A stretch of 64,000 nucleotides of DNA, from the NCBI RefSeq assembly GCF_018139145.2, contig NC_059473.1, forward strand, positions 67,128,707 through 67,192,706. Direction: 5' to 3'. This DNA comes from Gymnogyps californianus. Taxonomy: Eukaryota; Chordata; Aves; Accipitriformes; Cathartidae. The notes beneath the pieces were generated by a model. It did not search any database, was not told where the DNA came from, and was given only the letters and a program-made list of their open reading frames with translations. Within the stretch, counting starts at the first letter, position 1; every line of letters starts with the position of its first letter. A program made the position numbers and the translations under genes. Shown here one piece after another: positions 13,401 through 28,556 of the stretch.

Positions 13401-16400
13401 ATCCTGAAGGAACATACTCAATATTCTGCTAGTCTTTGTTCATAATTACCAATACACTAACTTTTTATATAAACTGCATCTGTAGATTGGAAAAAGTCTG
13501 AAGATAGTTGACCGTAGTTTCTTCACTCAACCTTTAAAGCACATGACATTTCTCAGTGAATAAACTCTTCCTCATTGTCTCTCAAACCCTCTTCCCCACC
13601 ATCCTTCAGTCTTCTTGAGAAACAATTGGCATGTTTTTCTTTTTCCAATACCTTCAGCAGCTTGGAGAATGCCTTTGACAAACTGTCCAAGAGATTTCGC
13701 TCTGTCATTAGTCCTCTCAGCATCCTGCCTGGTTTGCTCACCATCTGCTGTCACCTTGGTAGCCTAGTGATCCAAATTCAGGAAAAGTATAATTAATAAA
13801 CAGGACAAGGCTGCACTATGCGATATTCCTACTGGCTGAATCCATGTACAAAACTTTCCTCAGGCAAAAGGCAATCAATGAATTATTGATCAGATGCATG
13901 GGAAATGACATGCTCTGTTCAAGTACACAATTAAATTTTACTACCTTTTCCTTTAAATGGAAATTGGAAGGCTTTATTTTAGGTTCTTAGAAACCCCAGT
14001 TGTGTGCAACAGCACACAAAAGGAGGCAGGATGAAATTATTCACTGAATTTGCTTAAAGAAACATTGTTTGGAACCTTTTAATAGATTCTTCAGGGAATA
14101 CTTTCCATAGTTTCACAATTGTGCACTTTTCGATTGACAAAGTGCAGCAGATATCATGACCTCTTTGCTTCCTCCCTGGAGGCGTTCTCAAAGAGACAGT
14201 TCATGCCAACAAGCAAGAAGAATTTTAAATCAATACATTAATTAAACCAAGAAAGAGAGAGAGGAAAAAAAGTTGGTTTTTTTCAGCTCTAATGCTTGAA
14301 GTTGTTTGTTTATAACATATTGGGGTGCTCAGTAAAATTTTAGCTTTGTGTAACTGAATGCTTTATAATTGTATTGAATCACAGCAGCAGCAGCAGGATG
14401 AACACAGACATCTGCTGCAGACCTGAAAAACATGCTGAGGAAAGGAATCATCTTAAGACATTCTACTTAGCTCTCAAAGTCCCTATTTACAAAATGGACC
14501 CATTTTTATTACAAAGAAGCTGACCATTTCGAGCAACAAAGCTTGTCAAACTGTATTGTAAAGCAAAAAAACTGCAGGTTTTTTTCTTTGGGGATTGCAT
14601 TCCCAAGAAATGTCTCAAAGCAGGACATTATTTCCAGTCTCTGGGAAATGGCTAGAAGGTCAATAATTCAAAATGAGCTTAGGTTTTCCCTGACTTGAGC
14701 TGTACAAACTGTTTTCTCAGTTACAAAAAAAATCCCACACATTTCAATAATAGTCAAAGAGAAATAGTATCACTTTAACACATTTATTTTTGCCTGATTA
14801 GCTTCTAGATGGAAGCCCTCAAGATACATCAGGACAGCTGGATTTCTGAAATTAAATCCCTGGCATTATCATACCACTTACAGTTTTGGCCTACTTCAGG
14901 GTAGTTACTCTGAAAGTAATTTATATGAAAATGGTTCAGGTAAATAGAATTATACAGGAAGAATTAAGAACCCATACTGACTGGGGGGAGTTGGTTCTAT
15001 TTCACCCCTGTATCAGTAGAACATGGCTTTTCACATTTACACAGCTTTAATCATGCTATTGGTTACTCCCTCTAAGATTTACAAAGCTTCTTTACTTGCC
15101 TGGATATAGAACTAAAATGTTGTCACAGTGAGCTGTAAGAGGCAATTGGGATAGGAAAAAGGCAAAAATACAGAATGGTCTTGATGCACCATTGCTCTAA
15201 CCCAGCTTGGCATTTCATTCTTCTTGTAGTTGAGAACTACCTTATTATTTACTGTCAAATCCTCCACAATCAGCCTTTTATTCTTTGGGTTTTATTTGCT
15301 TGGAATTTTCACATTCATTGTTATTATATTCTATAATATTTCTATATTATTCTATAGTTCCTGAAGGACTGCACCCCGTGGAAGGGACCCACGCTGGTGC
15401 AGTTCGTGAAGAACTGCAACCCGTGGGAAGGACTCACGTTGGAGAAGTTTGTGGAGGACTGTCTCCTGTGGGAGGGACCCCACGCTGGAGCAGGGGAAGA
15501 GTGTGAGGAGTCCTCCCCCTGAGGAGGAAGGAGTGGCAGAAACAACGTGTGATGGACTGACCGCAGCCCCCATTCCCCATCCCCCTGTGCCGCTTGGGGG
15601 GAGGAGGTAGAGAAAATCAGGAGTAAAGTTAAGCGCGGGAAGAAGGGAGGGGTGGGAGGAAGGTGTTTTAAGATTTGGTTCTATTTCTCGTTATGCTACT
15701 CTGATTTGAATGGTAATAAATTAAACTCATTTCTCCAAGTCAGGTGTGTTTTGCCCATGATGGTAATTGGTGAGTGATCTCTCCCTGTCCTTATCTCGAC
15801 CCACGAGCCTTTTGTTGTATTTTCTCTCCCCTGTCCAGTTGAGAGGAGTGATAGAGCGGCTTTGGTGGGCACCTGGCATCCAACCAGGGTCTACCCACCA
15901 CATTTTCTTAGTTTTGATTACTTTTTCCACATTCATGTTAATTCCAGTTGGCCACTTTAACCTCTCAATATTTATGACTGAATGGCATGTACTACATTTT
16001 TGTGCACATTAATCTGTCATCAAACAGTTTTCATTTCCTCTCCGTGACAGTTCTCTTTAGTACTTAAATCCCATTCAGCTCCACTGAAGGCTTTCTGTAT
16101 TTTGCCATAATATACTTTGCTGAAAAATAACCTTGCACTTCATTGTCTGGTCTAGCTTTAACTCCATAAATGAAATTAAATGGCAAACATCCTTCACACT
16201 GTACCTAGTCATTCCATGGCTAATTAAATGTTTCCATTTGTTAATAAAGTCCTACTCATTTTCTATATATTCAGTTTACTACAGTTCACCATTTCTATAA
16301 GGTCAGTCTTCAGCATCTCCTAACAGTTTAAACAGGCACAATAAACTCTTTCTAGGGGAGCAATAAGGGTCAGGCAGACTGGACCCAGAGCAAGGGTGTG

Positions 16401-19400
16401 GAATGAATCTTCGAGAAGTCTGGACACAAATAAGACTTTTTGGCATAAAGGAGGTCCCTACCATGGAAATCTAGTAAAGAAAGTATCTGAGATGAGTGAA
16501 CCTGCTTTGGTGATGTTCACAGCGTGCACTCAGTGATGAAGATTCCATGGAAGGCCTTGTCCCAATCTGAAGACTATTAGCCACTTAGCAACTTAGACTA
16601 TTAGCAAGTATTAGAAATTACACACACATTTTTGTTTTGGTTTTGTTTGTGTGTTTAATCTGAGGTCTTAATCAAGCCATAAGAAACTCCTCTGGATGGC
16701 ATCTGGAGGGGAGCCCTACAGGAATTTCTCCAGCTAGTGAGCTGCAGACCACAGAAGGAGGAGTAAACACAGACCTCACTGTACAGATGGAAGTTCTTGG
16801 CTCTCCCTCCAAATGCTTCCAACTATTGCAAACTAAGTTGCCTCTGCTACTACTTCCAGAAATTTTTGAGCTTGAGAAATTCAGTGGTATGGGAGAAATG
16901 AAAAAGTTTACAAAGTCAAAAGAAGCATTTCAATCAAGAGGAGTGACTCTGATCCCTGTCTTTCTTAAGGCTCTGAAGGTACTTAATTAGAAGGGAAGAG
17001 GGTGTTTTGACTAAAAGTAGTGAACTGAAAGGAAGTGAAGAGTCTGAGGTCTGCCTCTGGTGGCAGATGTGGGAATGTGCATGCAAACATGTAAGAACGT
17101 AATTAGTGCGAGAAAGAAGTGAGGATCTTCTGTATGGCAGAGTGAATGAAGGAAAGAATATGATGGGAAAAAAAGAAAAAAGAGTGCTGCACTGATGTAA
17201 GAGATCACTAGTTGAAAAGAGACCACAAGGAAGCAAAAACCTCAAAGGTTTTGTAGTGACTAAATACTATTGTCTTCTATATTTTATCTTAAAATGCATA
17301 GATTTTTTTTTTTCATAGAAATAGACTCCTCACCAATCCTCATCAACCTTCTTCTTCATCACTACTGGTTTCACTTTGAAAATTTAGTGAGCCTGCAAAT
17401 CAGATACAGGGAAAAACTTTGCTATTTATGGTTGTAGCATGTGCTCCAAGTGTTAGCCGTTATGTGGTTACCAGCTCTATCTTCATTTGGAAATTTGAAC
17501 ACACTACATCAGGAGTCACTCTTCTTTTTGGGACATTACTCCTATTTACAAACATAGAAAGAGAAGGGTAGGACTTGCCACCAGTTGCCAGTCCCCAAAT
17601 TAAAAAACCCAACTGCTATCCAGTTAACAACTCTCTGTAAGGATAACTGGAAATCGTACGGCTATTTCCTCATTGCAATAATGAAAAACTGCAGAAAGGG
17701 AAGCGATGATAATCTGGCCACCACACTAACCCTCCTAAGATCACACCTTCAATATTTTTCCTTCCAAGACTAGTCTACAGAATGTCAGAATTTGCAACAT
17801 TATTTTAGGTCATCTCCATGGGGGATTAAAATTTGTTTTATTTTTTGGGGGGGGGGGGGGGGCGCAATTGGAAAAGGATACTAAAAAGAGCAACTATGCA
17901 AAGGAAAAAAAAATTGTCTTAGCCTAAGATTGAGAAATCTTAATACAAGAAATAATCTTCCCTGCTTGTAGGGCTGTCATGAGTTAAAAATCCACCTAGA
18001 CTTAAAACTGTCATAGTTTTTCCTGGCAGAAAAGTAAAAGATCAAACAGAAGTGGAAAAACAAGCTTTCTTTACACTCACAATGGGAGTATGTATAGATA
18101 GATACCTGTGTATGCATGTGTGTGGGTGTATAGACACACACATACATGCATACATATGCAAACACACTACAGATGCTTTCTTACCCACTACCCATGTTTT
18201 CATAGTTTTTTTCAAAATTGAATATAATGCACACAAACAAACCAGTTTCTCTGAGAATTTCAGTTCTGTAAGCCATGAACAATTTTAAGACAGGATGCTA
18301 AAACTGTATGGGGTTTAGGTAAATTCGCTCAGGTGTATATTCATCAGTACAGTAATCCATGTCTTCCTTATTTGGCTGTTTCAATGCAGGGAAGCACAAC
18401 TCATGGACATCATTTTTGCTAGTCCTTCGTATTAATATATTTTGGACAACTGTATTTTTATTGTGGCTGGTCCATTTCCTTATTTTTTTCTCCACTAGGT
18501 GGCACAATTTATATTATTTTCTTAGACAATGTCTTTTACTGACCAAAATAAGGTCTATATTGAAATAAAATTTCCTAATAAAAAGAGTAAATAGCACATC
18601 GATTGAAATCCAGAAGACTCTCACTACCCTCATAAATGAAATACAGAACACATATATTTAACTAAACTCACACAACTTGTGCATGTATTTGAATTCTCCC
18701 TTTAAATATTGTCCCCATTTCAATTATTTCATTCATTGACTCTTAATGAGAACTTGTTATTTGTTAAACCAGGAATTCCATTGCCTTGCTATAAAATTTC
18801 TTTAAAATAAGTGAATCAGGCTAGGCTACCATTTGCTCTACAGCTCCTGGAGAAACAAGCCGACACAACAGATGACCCAAAATGGAAAATGAAACTGCAA
18901 AACAGCAAAACTTTTCCTATAATGTGCTTGAGATGGCTGGGCACTAAGTAACTCTGAGTGAAGCCAGGCTACTTGTATTGCAATAGGCAGTCTTAAAAGA
19001 GAAACAGGCTGAGAACCATCTTGAGACAGTCAGACTCAGGAGATTTGAAAGGGAATATGATGAGATGATGTTGCTGATGCAGAAAGCAGACAGCCTTACT
19101 AGAGACAATACTAATGTTCAGAAGAAAAGGAAGGAAACCAGGCAGTTCAGTTTCCGAAAGCCTCAGCCAGCCAAAGAAAAACTCCAGACGTGAGAAACTG
19201 TGTGGTAATCCCATGGTTTTGTTGCCATTAGGTTTGTAACATAACCTGTAGCTGAAGTCATGGGAAAGCTCATAAATGCTATATCAAGAAGTCTCTTTCC
19301 TTTAGTGTCAGCTTTTCCAAATAAGCTTATTCTGGAGTGCTCTGTATGAGCGTTATAAAGTTTTCTTACGTTATTATAAAGTTTTGCAGAAAATATATCT

Positions 19401-22400
19401 CAATGTATTGGCCCACAAAAAGAGGTTGTTAGAGGACTTGCTGCCATTTCAAACACCGAGACTGAGAAGCATCTTATAATTCATCTATTCATTCATGTTT
19501 AATTCATATTCAGAAGATTTCTGTCATTATGCAGCCTTAACCAAACCCATAGACCCCAACGTGATCATAGACTTACTCTTGTCAGTAGTTCATCCATTTC
19601 TGTCACCAGGGTATCCAGATTTTCTTGTGCTAGCTGAAGAAGTCTCTCTGGTGCTCGCTGAGGTGAAAGCAAATGCTGTTGGGGAAGAGAGGAGGGAGAG
19701 TGAAAATCTGTATTTAATGGATCTCAGTGCTTCCAAATATTGTAGAGAAGCAGCATCAAAAATTTCCTTTTCATTACAGTATGCAACTCCCTTTTGTCAT
19801 TGACTCTTGTGTCACATCCATCCAACATACTTTTCTCAGGAATCTTGACAGCTTTACATAGTTTAGTGGAGAACCTGTAAGTATGGTAGGGAACATGCAG
19901 TATATAAAATACATAACCGCTTTATGGACCACCAGCATGAACACCATTTTATTTGTATGCGACATCACTTTTTCTGTGCCTGCAGTATAATTCCTTGCAT
20001 ATATGTACACAATTCCTGCTGCAAGATTTATTTATTAAAATAAATAAAAATATTTATTAAAATAAGTAAAAACTGTAATAACTATTTATCAACCAAAGCA
20101 AGTTTGAAGTAATTAAATCTTGAATTTTTCTTCTTCCCTGAACCTCCTCATGGCTGTATGTTTGAACAGATTCAAGTACAGTTGTACTGAAGCCCTGTTA
20201 TTTATGTATGTGAATACTGTAAACATACCTTTAACTCCTGTGTCATGTTCTCAAAACCATGCAACATTTTATACGGAGCAGGCAGTGGACCACTAATGTT
20301 AACACTCAGGATCATCTGGTTTAGCTGATCCAGGTCACTGAGAAGGAGTCCTGTGCATTCATCATCACAAGCTGGGGAAAAGAACAGCAAAGCTTATTTA
20401 TTCCTGCTAAATGTTTAAGACATTTGTTTGAGTTAGAAATTTTATGGCACACATACAATTCTGTGAGAGGTAACACTAATTTCAGATAATTTACCCCAAA
20501 AGCATAGTGTGAAAAAAAATGGAAACAACAATTAGGGAACAGGAAAGACCTTATTGCTTAGGACTTGATAATGGGACAGTTTAATATGAAACATGAACAG
20601 CAAAATTGGTAGGCTTACCTCACAAAAAGAGGAAATAATTAACGTTGTCTATTATGGACTAGCCAATATAAAATCCTAAATTAGACAAGCAATTTGGATG
20701 AAGTTTGAGAAAAGTGGACAGGTAATTTAGAAAATCTAAGGAGCACTTTAAGAAGTATAGTATGGTTGTGGATTTAAATGTAAGAAAAAACTAAAGGAAT
20801 CTTACAATTTACATACTTTATAGTCACATAACAGCATGGCCAAGCATGCTAAACTTGTAATGCAGACAGTAGAAAGAGACCAGGTAAAAATACTGATAGT
20901 TTTCTTTTAAGAAATGCTTTTCCCTACCTCCTTTCACTAACCAGCTTATAAGTTTTTCATGTATGCTTCCTTTCTTGCAAACACACTTTAGCATGAAAAA
21001 TACTGGTGTGTGCTGCATATATTGAAAGGAGTTTGCATTCCTCCCCCCCTTGCTTTCTATTAACTATCACAAGAAATTCTCATAACCTTAAAGTCCCGTA
21101 TCATTTATGCTGCAGACAGGAAAATTCTTCATCCTTCAGAACAGAGTTGTGGGAATGCCTTTCTGTTTCCCTGCATAAAGATGCTACACAGAACTGGCAA
21201 ACCTAAACATCTCAGGAGATGGAGCAAACTGTGAAACAATGAATTCACTGGTGATGTTAAGAGACATGGAGGATTGTACCTAAAGTTTTACAAGTATGTA
21301 ATCATTTATTTCAGCAACACTCCTAGGCAGCTCAATGGCTAAAAAGCCACAAAACAACATGCATGTTTCTGTAGAAAAAGAGAAGTAATTTTCAACAGAG
21401 AATTACATTTTTTTTCCTGAAATCTATTCTTCATGTAGATTAAATCTTTTCTGTTCTTTAAAGTTTTCACAGTTATCTAAACGTTGTTCTTATTATGGAG
21501 GTTGGCTGTTCAATACAGCAAGGAGTTGAGTCAAATACAGAGAAAAGAATAATAATGAATACTAGTTTAATACACCATGAAACTCATGTGATGATTGAAA
21601 AGGAGACAAGATACATGATGGATTAGTGCAGTAAGAAGTGGGTGCAGAAAGCTAGATACTGTTATTTTAAGACTTCCTTTTGCATTTTCATTGCTTCCCT
21701 TTGCAGATTTCTTCCTCCTATTTCACAGTATTTTGTTACATAAGCTGAACTGCACTGGAACTTCTCTGCTGTTGTTAACAGTGGGCATGATACATTCTGA
21801 TTTATGTTTCTACGTGAAATTAAAAAAAAAAAAGCTTATTACCATCCCAGCTCTTGTCATCTGTGCGTCTGTTTTTATAAGTCTGAAAGAATTACAGGAA
21901 AAGCAAGTTTTACAGCCAACTGAATGTTTTCTATAACAAACACCTGTCCTGTAGCTGGTCAAGAAGGTAAGTAGACCTGATAATCATTTTGAAGGATGCA
22001 AATAAGTGATCTCGGATCTGAAAAGAGTTGGATTTTGTTGTTTGTTGTTTTTATTTTTTCTGATACATTATTTCACTTGTGAAACAAGCTGAATCTATTC
22101 ACCCCCAAAATGGTCAGAGTGGTTGGTAATGAAATGCTAAAAATTTGCTACGTGTTAAAGACAAACTCAATTCACAGCAATAAGAAAAAAATGAACAGCT
22201 TCTGAAGAGATGAAGTATTCTCATTGAGTAAACAATTGGTAAGTGAGCATTCAGTATAAATTAACACCTCTTGCATGATAATCAGGTTGAAAAGAGGAAC
22301 TACATCAAGTGAGGACCACAGTTGAGTAGATGAGACAGGACTAAGCTACTCCAATACACAGTCCGAAATGTACTGTAGCTACGGGAAATATTGCAAGAGC

Positions 22401-25400
22401 ATGATTATATTTTGCAAGACTAAATACTTCTGTGTCTATCTATAAAACTGTCAGGATAAATTTGTGTCTAATATTAACAAATGCAGCACTAAATTCAGAT
22501 CATTACAGCAGTGCAAGCATGTAAGAGGCAAATCATGCAGTCAATATCACAATAGTCCAGCAAGCAATTAATGCAAATTACTGCATTTTCCATTTTCACC
22601 ACACTTTCCCATGCACAGTAAGTCCGGTAAGGATTTTGACTTACCTCTTGTGAGAAGCATCTCCAAAGTATGCATGCCAAAGAAATTTATTTTTAAAAAT
22701 AATTGCTCAAGTCATAAAAGACACTACAAGTTTATGGACATCTAACCACTTACTCCATCTTACAAAGAGAAGATAATGTACAATAAAGGAATCACATCTG
22801 AGCCACAATGTGTTCCTCCAATTGAGTGATTATCTAACACAATTTTGCTTTAATACATTCATTGGTGTTAAGATTCAGAAGACTGTTATGACTAGGTAAT
22901 TTTTGGTCTAAGGGCAACCACGCAATCTCTGATATGAGGTGGCATCCTATCGTAGTCAGTGACTCTTCAGTCTTAGTTTCCTGTTGCTTCACAATAAAGT
23001 GTTGAACTATTGTTAGGCTCATTAATCTGTTGGCTGTTACCCCATTTTTCCCATTTTGGTGCTGGTCTTACACCAAATAATAAACAAGCACTCCTCTGTC
23101 CCCCAAAACAGAACCCCAGTAGAGAGCTGAAAGCTTTAGCTTCCTTGCCATTGCTGCTGGTTTCAGGGAGTTTGCATGATCAATATGTCTCCAAAATCTG
23201 GGAAAATTCAGATCCAGATCAGGGTCTAAAGTACCAACTCAGGTTTATTTCTGATTTTCGTTATTTAGAAAGCCTCATTTACTGGTTCTGATACATACCA
23301 GTACTAGTTAGGTTTATATAGTGCTTGAGTTGGGCAAAAGACATTGGAGTGTGGGTCTAAACTCAATAGGAGCTCATGTATCAAAAAAAGGGAGAACAAC
23401 TGATAGCTTATCAGCTTCTAGGCCAAGTAGGGGTGCCCATCCCTTATCGAGCTCATGCAGACAGAGAAGCAGTTGTCCAGCACAGAGGTAAGTTTAATTC
23501 TTACGGCCGTGCCATAAGGGCTCACAACTTCTGTTAAACCTGGAACATAGCAGAAGCTAGTCCAAGGTTTCATAGATCTGGTGTTATGCACAGTATCTTT
23601 GTTTTCAGCTCACTCTGTGAAGGTTTGTGGTAAGAAGCTCCCAGCTCCTGCTGAATTAAGGACTGTGTAGGAGCTAGGAGATGCTTCTTTTCACAGATTC
23701 TTCAAGATCTGCCTCTGACAGAGACAGCATCTCTGCTTAGTTCTGAATTTGGAAGGGCTGAGATCATGGAGCTACTCCCTATTTTATAGGGAAAACCTTG
23801 ATTCTGCCAGGACCAGCGGCTAGGAGCTCCCTTGTTCTCCTGGGTGCAGAACTGAGTGGCAGCTGGGAAAAACTCCCTCTCTTTGCAAGCACCAGTCTAC
23901 TAAGAGTATAATATTTAAGTGTCCGAGACCTGGTATTAAAGGAATCTGATTATATAATTTTCTCCTTGTACCAATATTGAATATTTAAATTCGTAAAGAT
24001 GTAAGTTTGTTGACTGCAGCATGGCTGAAGGTCCATTTTTTTTCACAAGATTGAGTTAAAGTAAAATTCCTAACAGTGAAATATCTGTTTGGTCTCTCTC
24101 TGTCATGGTTGCTTCCTCTTCCCAGTTAATCTCGTACAGCAGAACCATATCGACTGCTTTACATTTAGGTTTTTGCTTGACCCCAAGGAACATTTATGAC
24201 AGCAGCATACATCTGAGGAAAGGTTTTGCAGTTCGTGTTACAACAGAGCTCAAAATATTGAAGCCAATTTTTTTTTAAGTCCCCATTTTAGTTATGACTG
24301 CTGCCCTGAAAGCATTCAGAAGGTGAGTTCTGACTTGCCATATGTTTAACAATAAAGCCTTGAAGTTTTCACTAGGATCATTTTTTTCCCTAACACTGCA
24401 CAGTAGCAAGCACAGTCACTGTTCCAACAATACTGCCATCTAAGGTTGTTCATTTTATGTACTACAAACTCTACAACTGAAGTGGAATGTCACAAGGTAT
24501 AACAAAAAATACACAAGAGAATTACTAATCTAAGAAAATGCACGATTGCTACAGGCTTGATCCAAAACCCCTTGTAGCTCCTTCTTTCCACTTCAGGTTG
24601 CTAAGGTCAAAGCTCTTTGGGAAGGATGAGGAGGGAGCAATACATGCTTTGGCGTGTTTACATATTTCTGGTATGTATGTGTAAAATATGAATCAAGCAA
24701 ATACTAATGATCTCGGTCTGCCTGAGCACGCTGGGTACAGATGAACTGAGGAAAGGCTGCTCCTGTTCATCACACAACTCAGCCGTGTTTTGGATTGGAA
24801 TGGTGGGGTTTAACTAAGAAAACAGAAAATATACGTCTTCAATACTGCAGTGATTATAGGCCAGTCAGCAATTGCCAGTTGACAACTTTCAGCAGAATAA
24901 ACATTGAGATATATTTATTACAGTAAAAATGAGTGATGCATAAGGGGGCATCAATCATTTAGAGGACAATTAATTTGTAGTTACAAACAAAAACAAAAAT
25001 CTGTAAGCATTAGACAAGAGCTGGGAGAACTTTTGTCATATTTGACAGTATACAAGGATGTTGGCAGCATTATTAAAATTAGTTTGCAATCATCACTAAT
25101 TTTATTATTGGCTAGTTGACTGTTTCAAAAGAGAAGGGAAAGTGAGCCTACGAAGCGGATTACCTGAGACCAAAAATTACAAGGAAGTCTTCATCAGCAG
25201 AGTATTATGAGTATCTGTACATGACAATCTAGATGGTCACTTTAGCTGGGGAAATAATCCAGTTATTAACCGTAATAATGCAAAAAATTTAGAATTTTTA
25301 TGATGTGTAGTAGACCATTCAGACTCTTGTATTACTTATAAAAAAAAAATCTACCTTTTGGATATCATTTTCCATTCCTGAATGGCAACCTAGAGAAAAC

Positions 25401-28400
25401 AACGTTGTTCTGTTCTAAGAATATAATGGGAAGTGAATGCTCTCTGTGCCATTCATCTGTAATTATCTTTCCATTGTTATTTAGCAGTAAACAAATTCCT
25501 CCCCTTTGTACAGTGGCTTTTAAAAAATATATTCTCTTTCCATTCTACCTGTAGCTTTCTAAAATATAACTGTTATAACACAGCACTGAAAAGCGGCATG
25601 CACTAAGCAACTGAAAACTGACACGTTATGAAAAAAACAGTAAGAACCTGGCAAAACAGATTTTCAGCTATATTAGAAATAGATCACTTTAATGAACATG
25701 CACACTCCTCCTCTGTTTTTTTTTTCTGTCTTTTCACTGCAAATTTTCACTCTAAAATCTTTAGAATACTTATGATAAGGGATATGTTAAAATATAAATG
25801 TTAAACAATAATACATTACAATATTGTGGCTAAAATACCTCTTTAATTGGATTTAAATATGCATTATTTAGCTTTCATGTCATACTATGTGGTGACCTTT
25901 TATAGAATTTGCCAAAAATTCATTATTCAGATGGTTATTCTTTGCTAAATATAAAAAATAAAATTTTACTTTCCTAAATATTAACTATAACATACTAACA
26001 TTGGACAACTTAATCACACTATGTTTCACATTACTTACAACTACATTTTTTCAAACATAGGTGATTGTATTTGCATGTATTTTCTTTAAGCTAGACCATT
26101 TTACCACTTGACCAGGGGTTCTTCACACTTCTGACAGGTACAATGCAATTGCAGTATTTGAAATGGAATTCTGCAAATGAGCAAAAGTAGATACATGCAT
26201 ACAGCTCATTTGAAATACTGAATGCAAACAGGATTCTGCATATGGCATTAATTTTCTGTACATTAAGTGTACTTAATCATTATTATTACTACTATTAAGG
26301 TTTTGTTACAACTGAAGCTAGTCAGAAGGGAATTTACTGAGTATTTTGGAAGTGGTTGATACACGAAAGTACACATATATTCTATACAGGACCAAATTCT
26401 CAGCTGCATTCTCACCAAATTCTCCAATCTCAACTCAGACTGAAACAGATAAATGTTCTGGGAGTAAGGAAGGAAAGCTTCAGGATTTCCCCAAAAGGCG
26501 TTTCTAATGGTTCTTTGACAGCACAATGACTATTAAAGCACATTAGGGGCTGCAGCAATGAATCCCTATCAGAAGAAAACAGCTGTACTCTGAAGCCTGT
26601 GACATACTAGGCAGTGTTAACCATGGGCAAATTCCCACCAAGGCTACGCTTGCCACACTCCCTTTGTCTGCCACAGCCCCTGTGTCTGCCACAGGCTACA
26701 AAGGTAAATGGTTTCTTGATCAGGCTGGTTGTCTGCCATGTCAGGGGTATTGCCCTGCATTAGCAAAGGTGGGTTTGGAGTAATATGGGGGCTGAAGAAC
26801 CTTTAAACAAAGGGAAAATCATATAGTGAGAGCAAATAGGCATAAAGTTGTCTACTGAAACACTTAATTGCAGTTTTTGCAATTTACGACATGGATGTTA
26901 TTGATGAGGTGTCAATAGTAACAGTAATAGTTCCTGTGATAGGGGAGATTTAAAGTACCTCCCATCTGTTCCTATAGGTGGTTCCTATTTTTATGACTAA
27001 AGGAAAGAAATCTTTTCATTTGATTCCTCACTTTTAGCAATGACATGAAATGTCCATATGCACATGCAAAGGACTGTTTTTATGGCGAAAAATGATTATC
27101 TAGTTAAAGTAAAAATGCTGCTACAGGTACTGTAGATACATTTCAACACTGGCACATGAATATGTTGCAGTTAAATCAGAGATTATAGTGAACCACATCT
27201 TTCAAAGCAAAAAGGTGGAAAATTTGATTTGCCTGCACACAGCTTTTCCCATTCATAGTCAGGACTTTTAACCTTATTATCCACACAATGAAATAGTCTA
27301 ATTAACAAATTGGAAAACCATTACAAATGAAAACTTGCACTTAAGCTGTTTTGTACAAAGAAACTCTGCCATCCTGGATATCCAAAAGACTTCTCAGAAT
27401 ACTGATAAGGTAAATGACCAGTAAAAAACATACTAAGCAGTGCCTGAGATTTAAAACATTGGCCAGTACTGGAAATAATGTAACACGTATTCAGGATGTT
27501 GAAAAATTAAGCCATTTTTGTTTAGATGCCACTCTGGAAAACACAGTCCTTATTTTAAAATTTTGTAGCTGTAACACTTATGGAATTAACTCATGATTAC
27601 AATTCTCCTTGACATGTAGGCCACAAAATGGAACCCAAAATGTAGTTATTTCAGCAAAGTAGCTACTTACTCTATTTGCATTCATTTTCCTGTAGTTTAA
27701 AATAGAGCTTAAGATGTACAATAGTTCAGAATTAAGTCCTAAACTACATCACACCGCAGGACATTAAAACGTTATTTCTCTTATGTACACTAAGCTTTTC
27801 ATCAATGAACCAATGCCATATTATTAATAATATAGAAATAGAAGTATTTATGTCTGTATTCCCAGTAATCTCTCTATTAATTTTCAAAGAAGAGTTGTAC
27901 CTGGGAATCAGGACTAATGCAAAAGCACTGAACTCAATAGTCACATTTAGAAGCTTAGTTCTGCTAAGTCCCGATCACTCTCTGAGACTTGATCACAACC
28001 ATTAAGTTGAGTGAAACAATGTTCTGCACTCTGCAGTCCCCGACCTTACGTGCCTAACATCTTCCTCTTTAACCACTCAAAGAAGCCACACATTTCATTC
28101 TTGACTGATATGATACCTTCAGCCATTTTTAGCACTTCTTTGGTTTCTTTATTTTTCCAATTTGCTTTTAAAATGTTTGCAATTTGAGCTGTACTACCTG
28201 ATTTTAATATTAGAGAGCTGTACACCTCTGGGTACTGAGGTAAAGACTGAACGCATTCTGTGAAGAAAAAAAAAAAAGAGCCTTTTTTTGGTATCTGCTT
28301 GCCTTGATGTTACATGTCCCTCACATAGGCAACTCCCTCCCCAAATGAAAAAGCTCCAATTAAAGTCCTATAACAGAAGAAAATCAGGTAAAATATTAAA

Positions 28401-28520
28401 ACCAGTTCATTGTGCCTTGCCAATATATTCAAAGATGCACAGATTAAGAAATATTATATACTGTGGACTTACTGGATCCCTACCTGTATTCTACTTTAAA
28501 ATGAACAATGATGGCCTTAA

Positions 28521-28556
<36 letters not shown>

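Larger units (their letters stand above)
13764..19576 (-). other. LAMA2: LAMA2 intron, exons o-p
   Basis: 5.8 kb. It contains an avian LTR-type repeat (15,359-15,902), a G16 run (17,847-17,862) and a TG/CA-rich inverted repeat (about 18,107-18,150). Nothing coding recognised. Confidence 0.8.

Noticed and set aside
15285..15573. Short frames on both strands with 15-residue repeats
   Set aside because: Explained by the 45-bp tandem units of an LTR-like element.
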